This document shows, piece after piece, positions 42,204-50,926 of a DNA stretch of 64,000 bases (within the stretch, counting starts at the first letter, position 1; each line of letters opens with the position of its first letter). The notes under the pieces are model-generated. The model was not told the origin of the DNA and searched no databases. It saw only the letters and a program-made list of their open reading frames with translations. The stretch spans positions 806,001 through 870,000 of the forward strand of contig NZ_FXTA01000001.1 of assembly GCF_900182645.1 (NCBI RefSeq). Direction: 5' to 3'. Position numbers and translations under genes: made by a program. This stretch comes from Flavobacterium resistens (lineage in GTDB: Bacteria > Bacteroidota > Bacteroidia > Flavobacteriales > Flavobacteriaceae).

Positions 42204-42953
42204 ATGATTGATACTTTAAAAAGACGTTTCGGTTTATTAGGCCGTAATATAAGCTACTCTTTCTCTAAAGGATATTTTACCGAAAAATTTAATAATGAAG
42301 TTTTTGCCGGAAATACCTATGAAAATTTCGACATTTCTGAAATCAGCCATTTCAAGGGTTTGCTTAAAAACAACCCTGATTTGAAAGGTTTAAATGTAAC
42401 GATTCCGTACAAAGAGCAAGTTATTCCTTTTTTAGACAAACTTTCAACAAAAGCAAAACTGATTGGTGCAGTAAATACAATTAAATTCACCAAAAAAGGA
42501 AAATTAAAAGGCTACAATACAGATTATTATGGTTTTAAAAAATCATTAAAACCTCTCTTGGAGCCTCATCATAAAAAAGCATTAATTCTTGGAACTGGAG
42601 GAGCATCAAAAGGCGTAGCTTTTGCACTTGATGAGCTTGATATTCCTTATACTTTTGTTTCCAGAGAAGCCAAAGAAAATATCATCGATTATGATTTAAT
42701 CAATGCCACCACTTTTGATAATTTTCAAATCATAATCAATTGTACACCAGTAGGAACAAGCCCAAATATTGAAGCTTGTCCAGATTTGCCTTATGAATTC
42801 TTTACCGACAAGCATATTGCTTACGATTTGATTTATAATCCAGCTGAAACTCAGTTTATGAAAAACGCTAAAGAAAAAGGCGCAATCATAAAAAATGGTT
42901 ATGATATGTTAATTTTTCAAGCCGAAAAAGCCTGGAAAATTTGGAACAAATAA
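42204..42953 (+). CDS. aroE: Shikimate dehydrogenase
   Basis: The product is 249 residues. Shikimate-binding Ser19 and Ser21 (ISYSFSKGYF), catalytic Lys70 in NVTIPYKE, Asp107 in GYNTDYYGF and the NADP loop ILGTGGASKG are present. The enzyme reduces 3-dehydroshikimate to shikimate in aromatic amino acid synthesis. It is 2 nt behind the TPR gene. No other aro genes are near. Confidence 0.94.
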   Translation: MIDTLKRRFGLLGRNISYSFSKGYFTEKFNNEVFAGNTYENFDISEISHFKGLLKNNPDLKGLNVTIPYKEQVIPFLDKLSTKAKLIGAVNTIKFTKKGKLKGYNTDYYGFKKSLKPLLEPHHKKALILGTGGASKGVAFALDELDIPYTFVSREAKENIIDYDLINATTFDNFQIIINCTPVGTSPNIEACPDLPYEFFTDKHIAYDLIYNPAETQFMKNAKEKGAIIKNGYDMLIFQAEKAWKIWNK

Positions 42954-43019
42954 AAAAAACATTCAAAATTAAATATTAAAGTATTTTTCATAACTTAGAC
43001 TACTCATTAATAGCTAGTT

Positions 43020-43769
43020 ATGAAAAATATTCTACCACTTTTCTTATTAGGTTTTTTTGTAAATATCGGAGCATATGCTCAGGGAACAGAAGTTGAGGAA
43101 AAAATTCCGTTTACTGAACCGCGTTTTAGATACTATCTCCAAACACTGCTTTTTTATAATGAATACTTGGACACCGATAATGGTTCCTTTAATACCACCC
43201 AAGTCCGTGCCTTAGTCCCTATTGGCAGTAAAGCATGGAATTTACGATTTGATCTTCCTGTTGTATCAGCAAATACAAACGAACAAAACAAAACAGGACT
43301 AGGTGATGTTGGTGCAGGTATCAGTTACATACCTTATATGCAGAATCACCAAGGTATAGCGGTAAGAGCGAGAGTTTATTCCAATTCCGCCACAGATCCG
43401 GCCTTTGGATCCGGAAAATGGGTATTTATGCCAGCCTTTTTTTATGGTCGTTATTTTAATGACAAAAAATTTTTATGGATTTCATCTATTGAATACCAGC
43501 AGAGTTTTGCTGGATCAAGTGAACGCAAGGATGTCAGCATTGGTGTTCTAGAAAGCGTATTTTTTCATTTTTTTGGAAAAAACTGGGTAGCTGGTGACGT
43601 AGCATTAAGATACAATAGCACTATAAAAGGCTATCAAAATAATGCTTATGTAGAATATGGAAGAAAAATAACTCCAACCAATTTAGTGTACATTCATCCA
43701 AGTGTTGCATTTGGAGGTGATAAAACCTACAATTGGGGGCTCGAAGGCGGAGTTCTTATTTTATTTTAA
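43020..43769 (+). CDS. Predicted outer-membrane beta-barrel protein
   Basis: The product is 249 residues. A signal peptide (MKNILPLFLLGFFVNIGAYA, cut after AYAQ) leads to a beta-rich mature part with alternating hydrophobic and polar residues and aromatic belts, for example 'PRFRYYLQTLLFYNEYLDTD', 'KWVFMPAFFYGRYFNDKK' and the final 'LEGGVLILF' ending in Phe, the common outer-membrane C-terminal signal. The ligand or channel function is unknown. Confidence 0.7.
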   Translation: MKNILPLFLLGFFVNIGAYAQGTEVEEKIPFTEPRFRYYLQTLLFYNEYLDTDNGSFNTTQVRALVPIGSKAWNLRFDLPVVSANTNEQNKTGLGDVGAGISYIPYMQNHQGIAVRARVYSNSATDPAFGSGKWVFMPAFFYGRYFNDKKFLWISSIEYQQSFAGSSERKDVSIGVLESVFFHFFGKNWVAGDVALRYNSTIKGYQNNAYVEYGRKITPTNLVYIHPSVAFGGDKTYNWGLEGGVLILF

Positions 43770-43985
43770 ACTGTTTTTATTTATAGCAAATACTAAAGTC
43801 TGATTTCATTTAAGATATAATCATTTTGGCATTCATTAAGCTTAATCTGTTTTTTAACTTAATTTATTCTTTATTTTAAATTTACATATATTTCAAGAAA
43901 AGGATAAAAAGACTGTCTCATCTATACAATGTAATTCTATAAATTAAGGATTTCATCGTAAAATAGGTTATAAACAAGTGATTTA

Positions 43986-44017
43986 TTTTGTATTTAGAAA
44001 CACCTTTACTATCTTTC
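43986..44017 (+). promoter_or_regulatory. Promoter of the DUF349 gene
   Basis: TTTTG at 43986-43990, a 19-nt spacer, and TATCTTTC at 44010-44017 (7 of 8 to TAnnTTTG) fit the Bacteroidota sigma-A promoter. Transcription should start near 44024, leaving a leader of about 28 nt before the ATG at 44052. Confidence 0.65.
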
Positions 44018-44051
44018 GCACTGTTAAAAGTAAAAACCTTATACATTTAAA

Positions 44052-46040
44052 ATGTTAGAAGAAAAGAATGATAACCTGCAAGAAGCAGACGGAAAATTAG
44101 GAATCGACACTACTGATTCTATTCAAGAGAACGCAATTGAAGAAACATTGGGTACAGAAGAAACTACTGAAAATTCAGTTTCAGAAAAAGAAACTGCAGC
44201 AGAAGAAATAACAACCGAAGATGATCATCAAGATGCGTTAGATGCCATCACAAATTCTAATGCTGAAGAAGGTGAAGATGAGACGCTAAAAGAGCGTCAT
44301 GATATTCCTATGCAGGATTATGATACTTTTTCATTAGATGCACTTGTTGATGAGCTAAAAAAACTGATTCAGACAGATAAAGTAATGTCTGTTAAAGATC
44401 ATATCGAAGAAATTAAAAAATCATTTTTACTACAATACAATCATTTAATTGAAGAGAAAAAAGAGGAATTCAATGCTTCAAAACAAGATCCGAATGAAGA
44501 ATTTGAATATCATTCTCCTTTAAAATCTAAATTTGATGAATATTATAATGTTTTTAGAGAAAAAAGAAATGTTCATTTTAAACATTTACAAACTAATTTA
44601 AAAGCAAATTTAGAAAACAGACTTGCGATTGTTGAAGAACTCAAAGAACTTATAAATCCACAGGAGAACATCAAAGATACTCTTAAGCACTTTAATGAAC
44701 TTAGAGAGAGATGGAAAAATGCCGGAGCAATTCCAAAAGATAAATACAATCATGTTTGGAATAATTATCATTTTCACGTAGAAAATTTTTATGATTATTT
44801 GCATTTAGACCGCGAAGCGAGAGATTTAGATTTCAAATACAATTTGGAACAAAAACAAAAAATCATCACACGTGTTGAAGAATTAGCTAACGAAACTGAT
44901 ATCAGCAAAGCATTTCGTGAATTGCAGGATTTACACAGAATCTGGAAAGAAGATATTGGTCCTGTTTCAAAAGAACACCGTGATGTCATTTGGAACAAAT
45001 TCAGTGAACTGACTAAAAAAATTCACGACAAGAGAGAAGTATTGTTTGAAAGCCAAAGAGCTAACGAACAGCAAAATCTTGAAATTAAAAAAGAAATAAT
45101 AGGCAAAATTGAAGTTTTAGGAACTGAAAAAGTCAATTCTCACTCGCAATGGCTTGTACAGATTCAAAAAGTTGAAGCATTGAGAAATGAGTTTTTTGCA
45201 GCCGGAAAAGTGCCTTCGGATGTAAATGAAGAAACCTGGGCAGCATTTAAAACTGCTGTTAGAAATTTCAATGCATTTAAAAATTCGTTTTACAAAGACA
45301 TTAAAAAAGATCAAAACGATAATTTAAATAAAAAAATGGCTTTGGTTGCAAAAGCCAAAGAATTACAGGAAAGTACTGATTTTGGCAGCACTACTCCGAT
45401 CATGAAACAAATACAGGAAGAGTGGAAACAAATTGGTCACGTTCCAAAAAAATATTCAGATAAAATCTGGAAAGAATTTAAAGATGCCTGCAACCATTAT
45501 TTTGACAAATTAAAAGAACATAAATCTGAGGAAAATCAGGATGAAGTTGCGGCTTTTGACAACAAAAAGGCTTATTTAGACATTTTACGAGCATACCAAC
45601 TTACTGGAGACCACAAAACAGATCTAGATGCCATTAAACAACACATTGAAATCTGGAAAGGTTACGGAAAAGTACCTTTTTCAAGACGTCATATCGAAGG
45701 AAAATTCAATAAAATCCTTGATGCGCTTTTTGAAAAATTAAGTTTAAGCAAAAAAGAAAGCGAGATGATGCGTTTTTCTAATCGTATTGATTCGCTTTCT
45801 GACAGCAATGATACACGCAAATTAGATAATGAAAAGATCTTTATAATGCGTAAAATCGAAGAAGTTCAAAATGAAATTTTTCAATTAGAAAACAACATTC
45901 AGTTCTTTACGAATACTAAAAACGCTAAAAAAGAAAACTCAATTGTTCTTGAAGTGCGTAAAAACATTGCAATCCATAAAGAAAGCCTTGATGTATGGAA
46001 AGACAAATTAAAACAGCTTCGTAATTTAAATCAAGAATAA
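44052..46040 (+). CDS. DUF349-repeat protein
   Basis: The product is 662 residues. Residues 1-80 are acidic and low-complexity. From about 130 on it is helical with several DUF349 repeats, each with a W-K-x-x-G-x-V/I-P-x-x-x-x-x-x-x-W-x-x-F pattern: 'ERWKNAGAIPKDKYNHVWNN', 'RIWKEDIGPVSKEHRDVIWN', 'EWKQIGHVPKKYSDKIWKEF' and 'IWKGYGKVPFSRRHIEGKFN'. The C-terminus is a coiled coil. Bacteroidota conserve this family, but its function is not known to me. Confidence 0.85.
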   Translation: MLEEKNDNLQEADGKLGIDTTDSIQENAIEETLGTEETTENSVSEKETAAEEITTEDDHQDALDAITNSNAEEGEDETLKERHDIPMQDYDTFSLDALVDELKKLIQTDKVMSVKDHIEEIKKSFLLQYNHLIEEKKEEFNASKQDPNEEFEYHSPLKSKFDEYYNVFREKRNVHFKHLQTNLKANLENRLAIVEELKELINPQENIKDTLKHFNELRERWKNAGAIPKDKYNHVWNNYHFHVENFYDYLHLDREARDLDFKYNLEQKQKIITRVEELANETDISKAFRELQDLHRIWKEDIGPVSKEHRDVIWNKFSELTKKIHDKREVLFESQRANEQQNLEIKKEIIGKIEVLGTEKVNSHSQWLVQIQKVEALRNEFFAAGKVPSDVNEETWAAFKTAVRNFNAFKNSFYKDIKKDQNDNLNKKMALVAKAKELQESTDFGSTTPIMKQIQEEWKQIGHVPKKYSDKIWKEFKDACNHYFDKLKEHKSEENQDEVAAFDNKKAYLDILRAYQLTGDHKTDLDAIKQHIEIWKGYGKVPFSRRHIEGKFNKILDALFEKLSLSKKESEMMRFSNRIDSLSDSNDTRKLDNEKIFIMRKIEEVQNEIFQLENNIQFFTNTKNAKKENSIVLEVRKNIAIHKESLDVWKDKLKQLRNLNQE

Positions 46041-46060
46041 AACTCGATTTAAATAATTAT

Positions 46061-46097
46061 AAAAGGTGTAGTGATAAATTCATTACACTTTTTTTTT
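46061..46097 (+). terminator. Intrinsic terminator after the DUF349 gene
   Basis: GGTGTAGTGA (46065-46074) pairs with TCATTACACT (46080-46089), with two G-T pairs and a 5-nt loop, flanked by A's and nine T's. Confidence 0.8.
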
Positions 46098-46221
46098 GCA
46101 GTTGACTTTCTGATAACAAATTGATAAAACAACACTTCGAAATAATGCTTATATTTGATAGATTGATTACAACTGACAATCAATACTTTAAATATATTTT
46201 ATTAATCAAAATACTCAAATA

Positions 46222-46641
46222 ATGAAATTTACAAGAAAAGCACACGCCAACTGGCAGGGAACTGGCATGGAAGGAAAAGGAACAATAAGTACACAAAGCA
46301 CAACTTTAGATAATGCACAATTATCATTTAAAACAAGATTTGCTGATGGTGTTGGAACAAACCCAGAAGAACTTGTTGCTGCTGCTCATTCGGGCTGTTT
46401 TACGATGCAATTAAGCTTTTTGCTGAATGAGGCAGGTTTTACAGCTGATGATTTAACCACAGAAGCGACAGTAACTTTTGAAGATGGAACCATAACACTA
46501 ATCCACTTGGAATTAAAAGGAAAAGTACCTTCAATTTCTTCAGAAGAATTTAACACCATAGCGGCAAAAGCAAAGGAAATTTGTCCAATTTCCAAGCTTT
46601 TAAATACGACAATAACATTGAATGCAACTTTAGAAAGTTAA
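46222..46641 (+). CDS. OsmC/Ohr-family peroxiredoxin
   Basis: The product is 139 residues. The two reactive cysteines of the family are present: Cys59 in AAHSGCFTM and Cys121 in KEICPISK. The N-terminus 'TRKAHANWQGTGMEGKGTIS' and 'FADGVGTNPEELVAAAHS' are typical for OsmC. It reduces organic hydroperoxides in the cytoplasm. TATATTTG at 46150-46157 is a probable -7 box. A strong bidirectional hairpin follows. Confidence 0.9.
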   Translation: MKFTRKAHANWQGTGMEGKGTISTQSTTLDNAQLSFKTRFADGVGTNPEELVAAAHSGCFTMQLSFLLNEAGFTADDLTTEATVTFEDGTITLIHLELKGKVPSISSEEFNTIAAKAKEICPISKLLNTTITLNATLES

Positions 46642-46660
46642 ATAAAATTTTAATGCATAA

Positions 46661-46696
46661 AAAAAACCATCGGCCTAAGCCGATGGTTTTTTTTTA
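46661..46696. terminator. Bidirectional terminator between osmC-like and TPR genes
   Basis: AAAAAACCATCGGC (46661-46674) and GCCGATGGTTTTTT (46679-46692) form a 14-bp perfect stem with a CTAA loop, with T's on one side and A's on the other. Confidence 0.92.
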
Positions 46697-46715
46697 TATA
46701 AATTCAGGTTTTTTA

Positions 46716-47984
46716 TTATCCTTTAGCTTTCAATGCTTTAGCTTCAGCTGTCATTTCAAGCGCACTGTAAACTCCTAATAATGTCTTTTTAACATCATCA
46801 TTTTGAGGATCTAATTCGTTCGCTTTTTTAAGGTAAGGAATTACGCTTTTGAAAACACCTTCTCTTTGCGCTTTTAAGACATCATAACGCTTCATATCTT
46901 TAGCTGAAGTACCTAATTTATTCATTTCGTCAATGATTGGTTTTTCAGCCTCTAATTTCAAAGCAGCTATATTAATATAAGCATTTACATAATCAGGTTT
47001 GATTTCAATTGCTTTAGCATAATATTTCTCAGCATCAGCTGTATTTTTAGCATTAGCACTGATTACTCCTAAATTGAAAATCAAATCCGCATTGTTAGGA
47101 TCTTTCTCTAAAGCTTCGCTAACTAATTTCTTGTATGTATCGAAATCTTTAGTTTCAAGATACAAGTTAGCCTCTGTAAGAATCAAAGAAGTATCTTCTG
47201 GATTTGTTTTTCTTGCATCAGCAATTGCTTTTTTAGCCTCTTCAATTTTTCCTTTTTGAACTAAAATTAAAGCTAAGTTTTTGTAGATTTCTCCTCTTTT
47301 AGAAGGAACTGCTTCCGTTTTAGGTTTTTCGTGAGTTCCTATTTTTACCGCTAAATCTCTATCTTTTGCATTAGCAAAACCATCTTCGCTTCCTGAAATC
47401 TTATTTACTGCAGTATAAAGAGTTCCTTTTCCTGAGTAATTTAGTTTTTTCAATTCTTCATACATTGGTAAAGCAGTATCATAATCTTGAGCATTTACAG
47501 CTGTAGAAGCTGCGTAGTACAAGTTAATTGTATCATTTTTATCTAATTGATAAGCATCATATAATTTTTTTGCACTTTCATTGTGTTTATTAGCTTGCGA
47601 ATCAGCAATAGCTGAATTGATTAATTTTCCTTTAATCTCTGTAATTGAAGAAGCAGCCTGAGTTGAATACTTTTGTTTTCCAGAAGCTTTTTCAACGTCA
47701 ATCAATGTTTTGTAGCTTTCAGCAGCAGCAGATAAATTTTTACCTTCTTCAACTTTTTTATTCGCTAAATCCAAGTAAGCATTCCCTTTAACAAAATAGT
47801 ATTGAGCCTGCTCAACATCTTTAGCATTTGTTACTAAATTTTCAGCATCTTTTAATATTGCAATTGCTCCTTGAGCATCTCCGCTTTTTAAAGCTTTCTC
47901 AGCATTTTTGATTTGATCTTTCTGAGCAAAAGTTGCTGCTGAAATCAATAATGCTGAAGCAAGTAATAGATATTTACTTTTCAT
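46716..47984 (-). CDS. Exported TPR-repeat protein
   Basis: The ATG at 47984 gives 422 residues and a good signal peptide (MKSKYLLLASALLISAATFA, cut before QK); the ORF can extend three codons upstream. The mature part is helical with TPR units such as 'AQYYFVKGNAYLDLANKKVE', 'ADAEKYYAKAIEIKPDYVNA' and 'PNNADLIFNLGVISANAKN'. It is probably a periplasmic interaction protein. It follows gyrA on the same strand by 41 nt, and both may be cotranscribed. Confidence 0.85.
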   Translation of the reverse strand: MKSKYLLLASALLISAATFAQKDQIKNAEKALKSGDAQGAIAILKDAENLVTNAKDVEQAQYYFVKGNAYLDLANKKVEEGKNLSAAAESYKTLIDVEKASGKQKYSTQAASSITEIKGKLINSAIADSQANKHNESAKKLYDAYQLDKNDTINLYYAASTAVNAQDYDTALPMYEELKKLNYSGKGTLYTAVNKISGSEDGFANAKDRDLAVKIGTHEKPKTEAVPSKRGEIYKNLALILVQKGKIEEAKKAIADARKTNPEDTSLILTEANLYLETKDFDTYKKLVSEALEKDPNNADLIFNLGVISANAKNTADAEKYYAKAIEIKPDYVNAYINIAALKLEAEKPIIDEMNKLGTSAKDMKRYDVLKAQREGVFKSVIPYLKKANELDPQNDDVKKTLLGVYSALEMTAEAKALKAKG

Positions 47985-48025
47985 AATATTCAATTTGTAT
48001 ATTTAATTTTAATTTTTCTTTTTTA

Positions 48026-50668
48026 TTATTCTTCAGATTCCTCCTCATCAGATTCCTCTTCTTCGTCCTCAACTACATCATCAGCATCATCATCGTCATC
48101 TGCTGTTCCGTCATCCTCAAGAACTTCATCAAGATCTGGCTTAACTCTTTCTATTCCAGACTCAACAATATTTCCATCTTCATCAACAACAACCTCTTCA
48201 GCATCATCTTTCATTACTTTTGTAACTGCTGCGATAGAATCTTTTCCTTTTAAATTGATCAATCTAACACCTTGAGTTGCACGTCCCATAACACGTAAAT
48301 CCTCAATCGCCATTCTGATTGTCAATCCTGATTTATTGATAATCATTAAATCATCAGCATCTGTTACAGCACTAATAGAAATTAACTTACCTGTCTTTTC
48401 TGTAATATTAAGCGTTTTAACCCCTTTACCTCCACGGTTTGTAATTCTGTAAACATCTTCACCATCGTCGTCAACTAATTTTGTACGTTTTCCGTAGCCG
48501 TTTTCAGTTACAACTAAAATTTGTGATTCAGAAATATCATTTTTATCAACTGTAACCATTCCGATTACTTCATCCGTTTCGTCTTTCAATGTAATTCCAC
48601 GAACTCCAGAAGCTGTTCTTCCCATCGGACGTGTTTTAGTTTCTTCAAAACGAACTAATTTACCAGATTTAACAGCTAAGATAATTTGGCTTTCTCCATT
48701 TGTCAACTGAGCACCAAGCAACTCATCGCCTTCTTTAATTGTAATAGCAGCAACACCATTCACACGAGGTTTAGAATATTTCTCTAAAGAAGTTTTCTTA
48801 ACCTGTCCTTGTTTAGTTACCATTACAAGATTATGTGTATTGATATAATCTTTATCTTTTAAATCTTGTGTACAAATGAAAGCTTTTACTTTATCATCGC
48901 TTTCAATGTTTACTAAATTCTGAATTGCTCTTCCTTTAGCTGTTTTACTTCCTTCCGGAATTTCGTAAACACGCATCCAGAAACATTTTCCTTTTTGCGT
49001 AAAGAACATCATATATTGGTGGTTGGTTGCAACGAACATATGCTCAAGAAAATCCTGATCTCTTGTTCCTGCACTTTTTTGTCCAACTCCTCCTCTATTT
49101 TGAGTTTTATATTCAGTAAGATTTGTACGTTTGATGTAACCTGCGTGAGAAATCGTAATTACCACATTTTCATCGGCAATTAAATCTTCAATACTTACAT
49201 CTCCACCAGAATATTCAATCTGAGAACGACGAGCATCACCATATTTATCACGAATTTCAATTAATTCTTCTTTAATTAAATCTGTTCTTAAATTAACGTC
49301 TGCTAATAAAGCTTTCAAATGCTCAATTAATTTCATTAATTCGTCAAACTCAGCTCTTAGTTTATCCTGCTCTAGTCCAGTTAACTGACGAAGACGCATT
49401 TCAACAATTGCACGAGCCTGAATATCAGACAACTTAAATCTTTCGATTAATTTCTCTCTTGCTTCATCTGTATTTTTAGACCCTCTGATTAACGCAATTA
49501 CTTCATCAATATTATCAGAAGCAATAATTAATCCTTCTAAAATATGCGCTCTTTCCTCGGCTTTACGCAATTCAAACTGCGTTCTTCTCACAACTACCTC
49601 ATGACGGTGCTCAATAAAATAGTGAATCATATCTTTTAGATTCAACAATTGAGGACGTCCTTTAACCAATGCAATGTTATTTACACTGAAAGAAGATTGT
49701 AATGAAGTATATTTATATAAGGTATTTAAAACTACGTTTGGCGTAGCATCACGTTTTAAGATATAAACGATACGCATACCATTTCTATCCGATTCATCAC
49801 GGATATTGGCAATACCTTCAATTTTTTTCTCGTTAACCAAATCAGCCGTACGTTTGATCATTTCGGCTTTATTGACCTGATATGGAATTTCAGTAACAAT
49901 GATACATTCTCTTCCGTCAACTTCCTCAAAACCAACTTTAGCACGCATTACGATACGTCCTCTTCCTGTTTTGAAAGCCTCACGAACACCTTCGTATCCA
50001 TAAATTACACCTCCAGTTGGAAAATCTGGAGCTTTTACATGTGTAATTAATTCATCAATTTCAATATCGTTATTATCAAGATACGCTAATGTACCATTGA
50101 TAACTTCTGTTAAATTGTGTGGAGGCATATTTGTTGCCATACCAACTGCAATACCAGTTGCTCCGTTCACTAATAAAGTAGGAACTCTTGTAGGCATTAC
50201 TTTTGGTTCATATAAAGTATCGTCAAAGTTCAATTGAAAATCAACTGTTTCTTTTTCGATATCTGCCATAATATCCTCAGATATCTTACGCATTCTAGCC
50301 TCAGTATAACGCATTGCTGCCGGACTGTCACCATCAACAGACCCAAAGTTACCCTGACCATCAACTAATAAATAACGCATACTCCATTCCTGAGCCATAC
50401 GAACCATCGCATCATAAACTGAAGTATCTCCGTGTGGGTGATACTTACCCAGAACCTCTCCTACGATTCTTGCAGATTTTTTGTGGGCAGATCTTGAAGT
50501 TACACCTAAATCATACATTCCGTAAAGAACTCTTCGGTGCACTGGTTTTAAGCCATCTCTAACATCCGGAAGTGCTCTCGATACAATTACTGACATCGAA
50601 TAATCGATGTAAGCTGATTTCATTTCATCCTCAATGTTAATAGGAATTAACTTTTCTCCTTCAGACAT
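48026..50668 (-). CDS. gyrA: DNA gyrase subunit A
   Basis: The product is 880 residues. The active-site Tyr121 stands in [10 protein letters not shown], with the quinolone region [15 protein letters not shown] (Thr82 and Asp86, where E. coli has Ser83 and Asp87). The C-terminal domain carries a GyrA-box-like QNRGGVG and a further NRGGKG. The last 60 residues are an acidic tail rich in Asp and Glu. With GyrB (not here) it introduces negative supercoils. ParC also has this fold, but the GyrA box and length favour GyrA. Confidence 0.93.
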   Translation of the reverse strand: MSEGEKLIPINIEDEMKSAYIDYSMSVIVSRALPDVRDGLKPVHRRVLYGMYDLGVTSRSAHKKSARIVGEVLGKYHPHGDTSVYDAMVRMAQEWSMRYLLVDGQGNFGSVDGDSPAAMRYTEARMRKISEDIMADIEKETVDFQLNFDDTLYEPKVMPTRVPTLLVNGATGIAVGMATNMPPHNLTEVINGTLAYLDNNDIEIDELITHVKAPDFPTGGVIYGYEGVREAFKTGRGRIVMRAKVGFEEVDGRECIIVTEIPYQVNKAEMIKRTADLVNEKKIEGIANIRDESDRNGMRIVYILKRDATPNVVLNTLYKYTSLQSSFSVNNIALVKGRPQLLNLKDMIHYFIEHRHEVVVRRTQFELRKAEERAHILEGLIIASDNIDEVIALIRGSKNTDEAREKLIERFKLSDIQARAIVEMRLRQLTGLEQDKLRAEFDELMKLIEHLKALLADVNLRTDLIKEELIEIRDKYGDARRSQIEYSGGDVSIEDLIADENVVITISHAGYIKRTNLTEYKTQNRGGVGQKSAGTRDQDFLEHMFVATNHQYMMFFTQKGKCFWMRVYEIPEGSKTAKGRAIQNLVNIESDDKVKAFICTQDLKDKDYINTHNLVMVTKQGQVKKTSLEKYSKPRVNGVAAITIKEGDELLGAQLTNGESQIILAVKSGKLVRFEETKTRPMGRTASGVRGITLKDETDEVIGMVTVDKNDISESQILVVTENGYGKRTKLVDDDGEDVYRITNRGGKGVKTLNITEKTGKLISISAVTDADDLMIINKSGLTIRMAIEDLRVMGRATQGVRLINLKGKDSIAAVTKVMKDDAEEVVVDEDGNIVESGIERVKPDLDEVLEDDGTADDDDDADDVVEDEEEESDEEESEE

Positions 50669-50874
50669 AAGTTGTTATGTTTAAATAATTATATTAGTTT
50701 CAAAGCGTGCCAAGATACGTTTTTTTGAAATTTTTTCAGCTATTTCCTTACACTTATTTCAATGATTTATTAACAACTTTATTTTCGGTTTTAGTTAATA
50801 AATTAAGCGTTTTTTAACTCTTTTATTGTTATTTTTTTTGTCAATTAGCTGACAACAGATCTCAATAGGTATGA

Positions 50875-50908
50875 TTTTTGTTTTTCAACCAGTAAATAAT
50901 TAAATTTA
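50875..50908 (+). promoter_or_regulatory. Promoter of clpC
   Basis: TTTTTG at 50875-50880, a 20-nt spacer, and TAAATTTA at 50901-50908 (7 of 8 to TAnnTTTG). The gene starts at 50927. No inverted repeat typical of a CtsR operator is seen. Confidence 0.55.
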
Positions 50909-50926
50909 CATTACGAATTCTATATT

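Noticed and set aside
48026..50668. Thr82 of GyrA as a quinolone-resistance mutation.
   Set aside because: Thr at this position is, as I recall, the usual residue in flavobacterial GyrA, so it is not evidence of acquired resistance.
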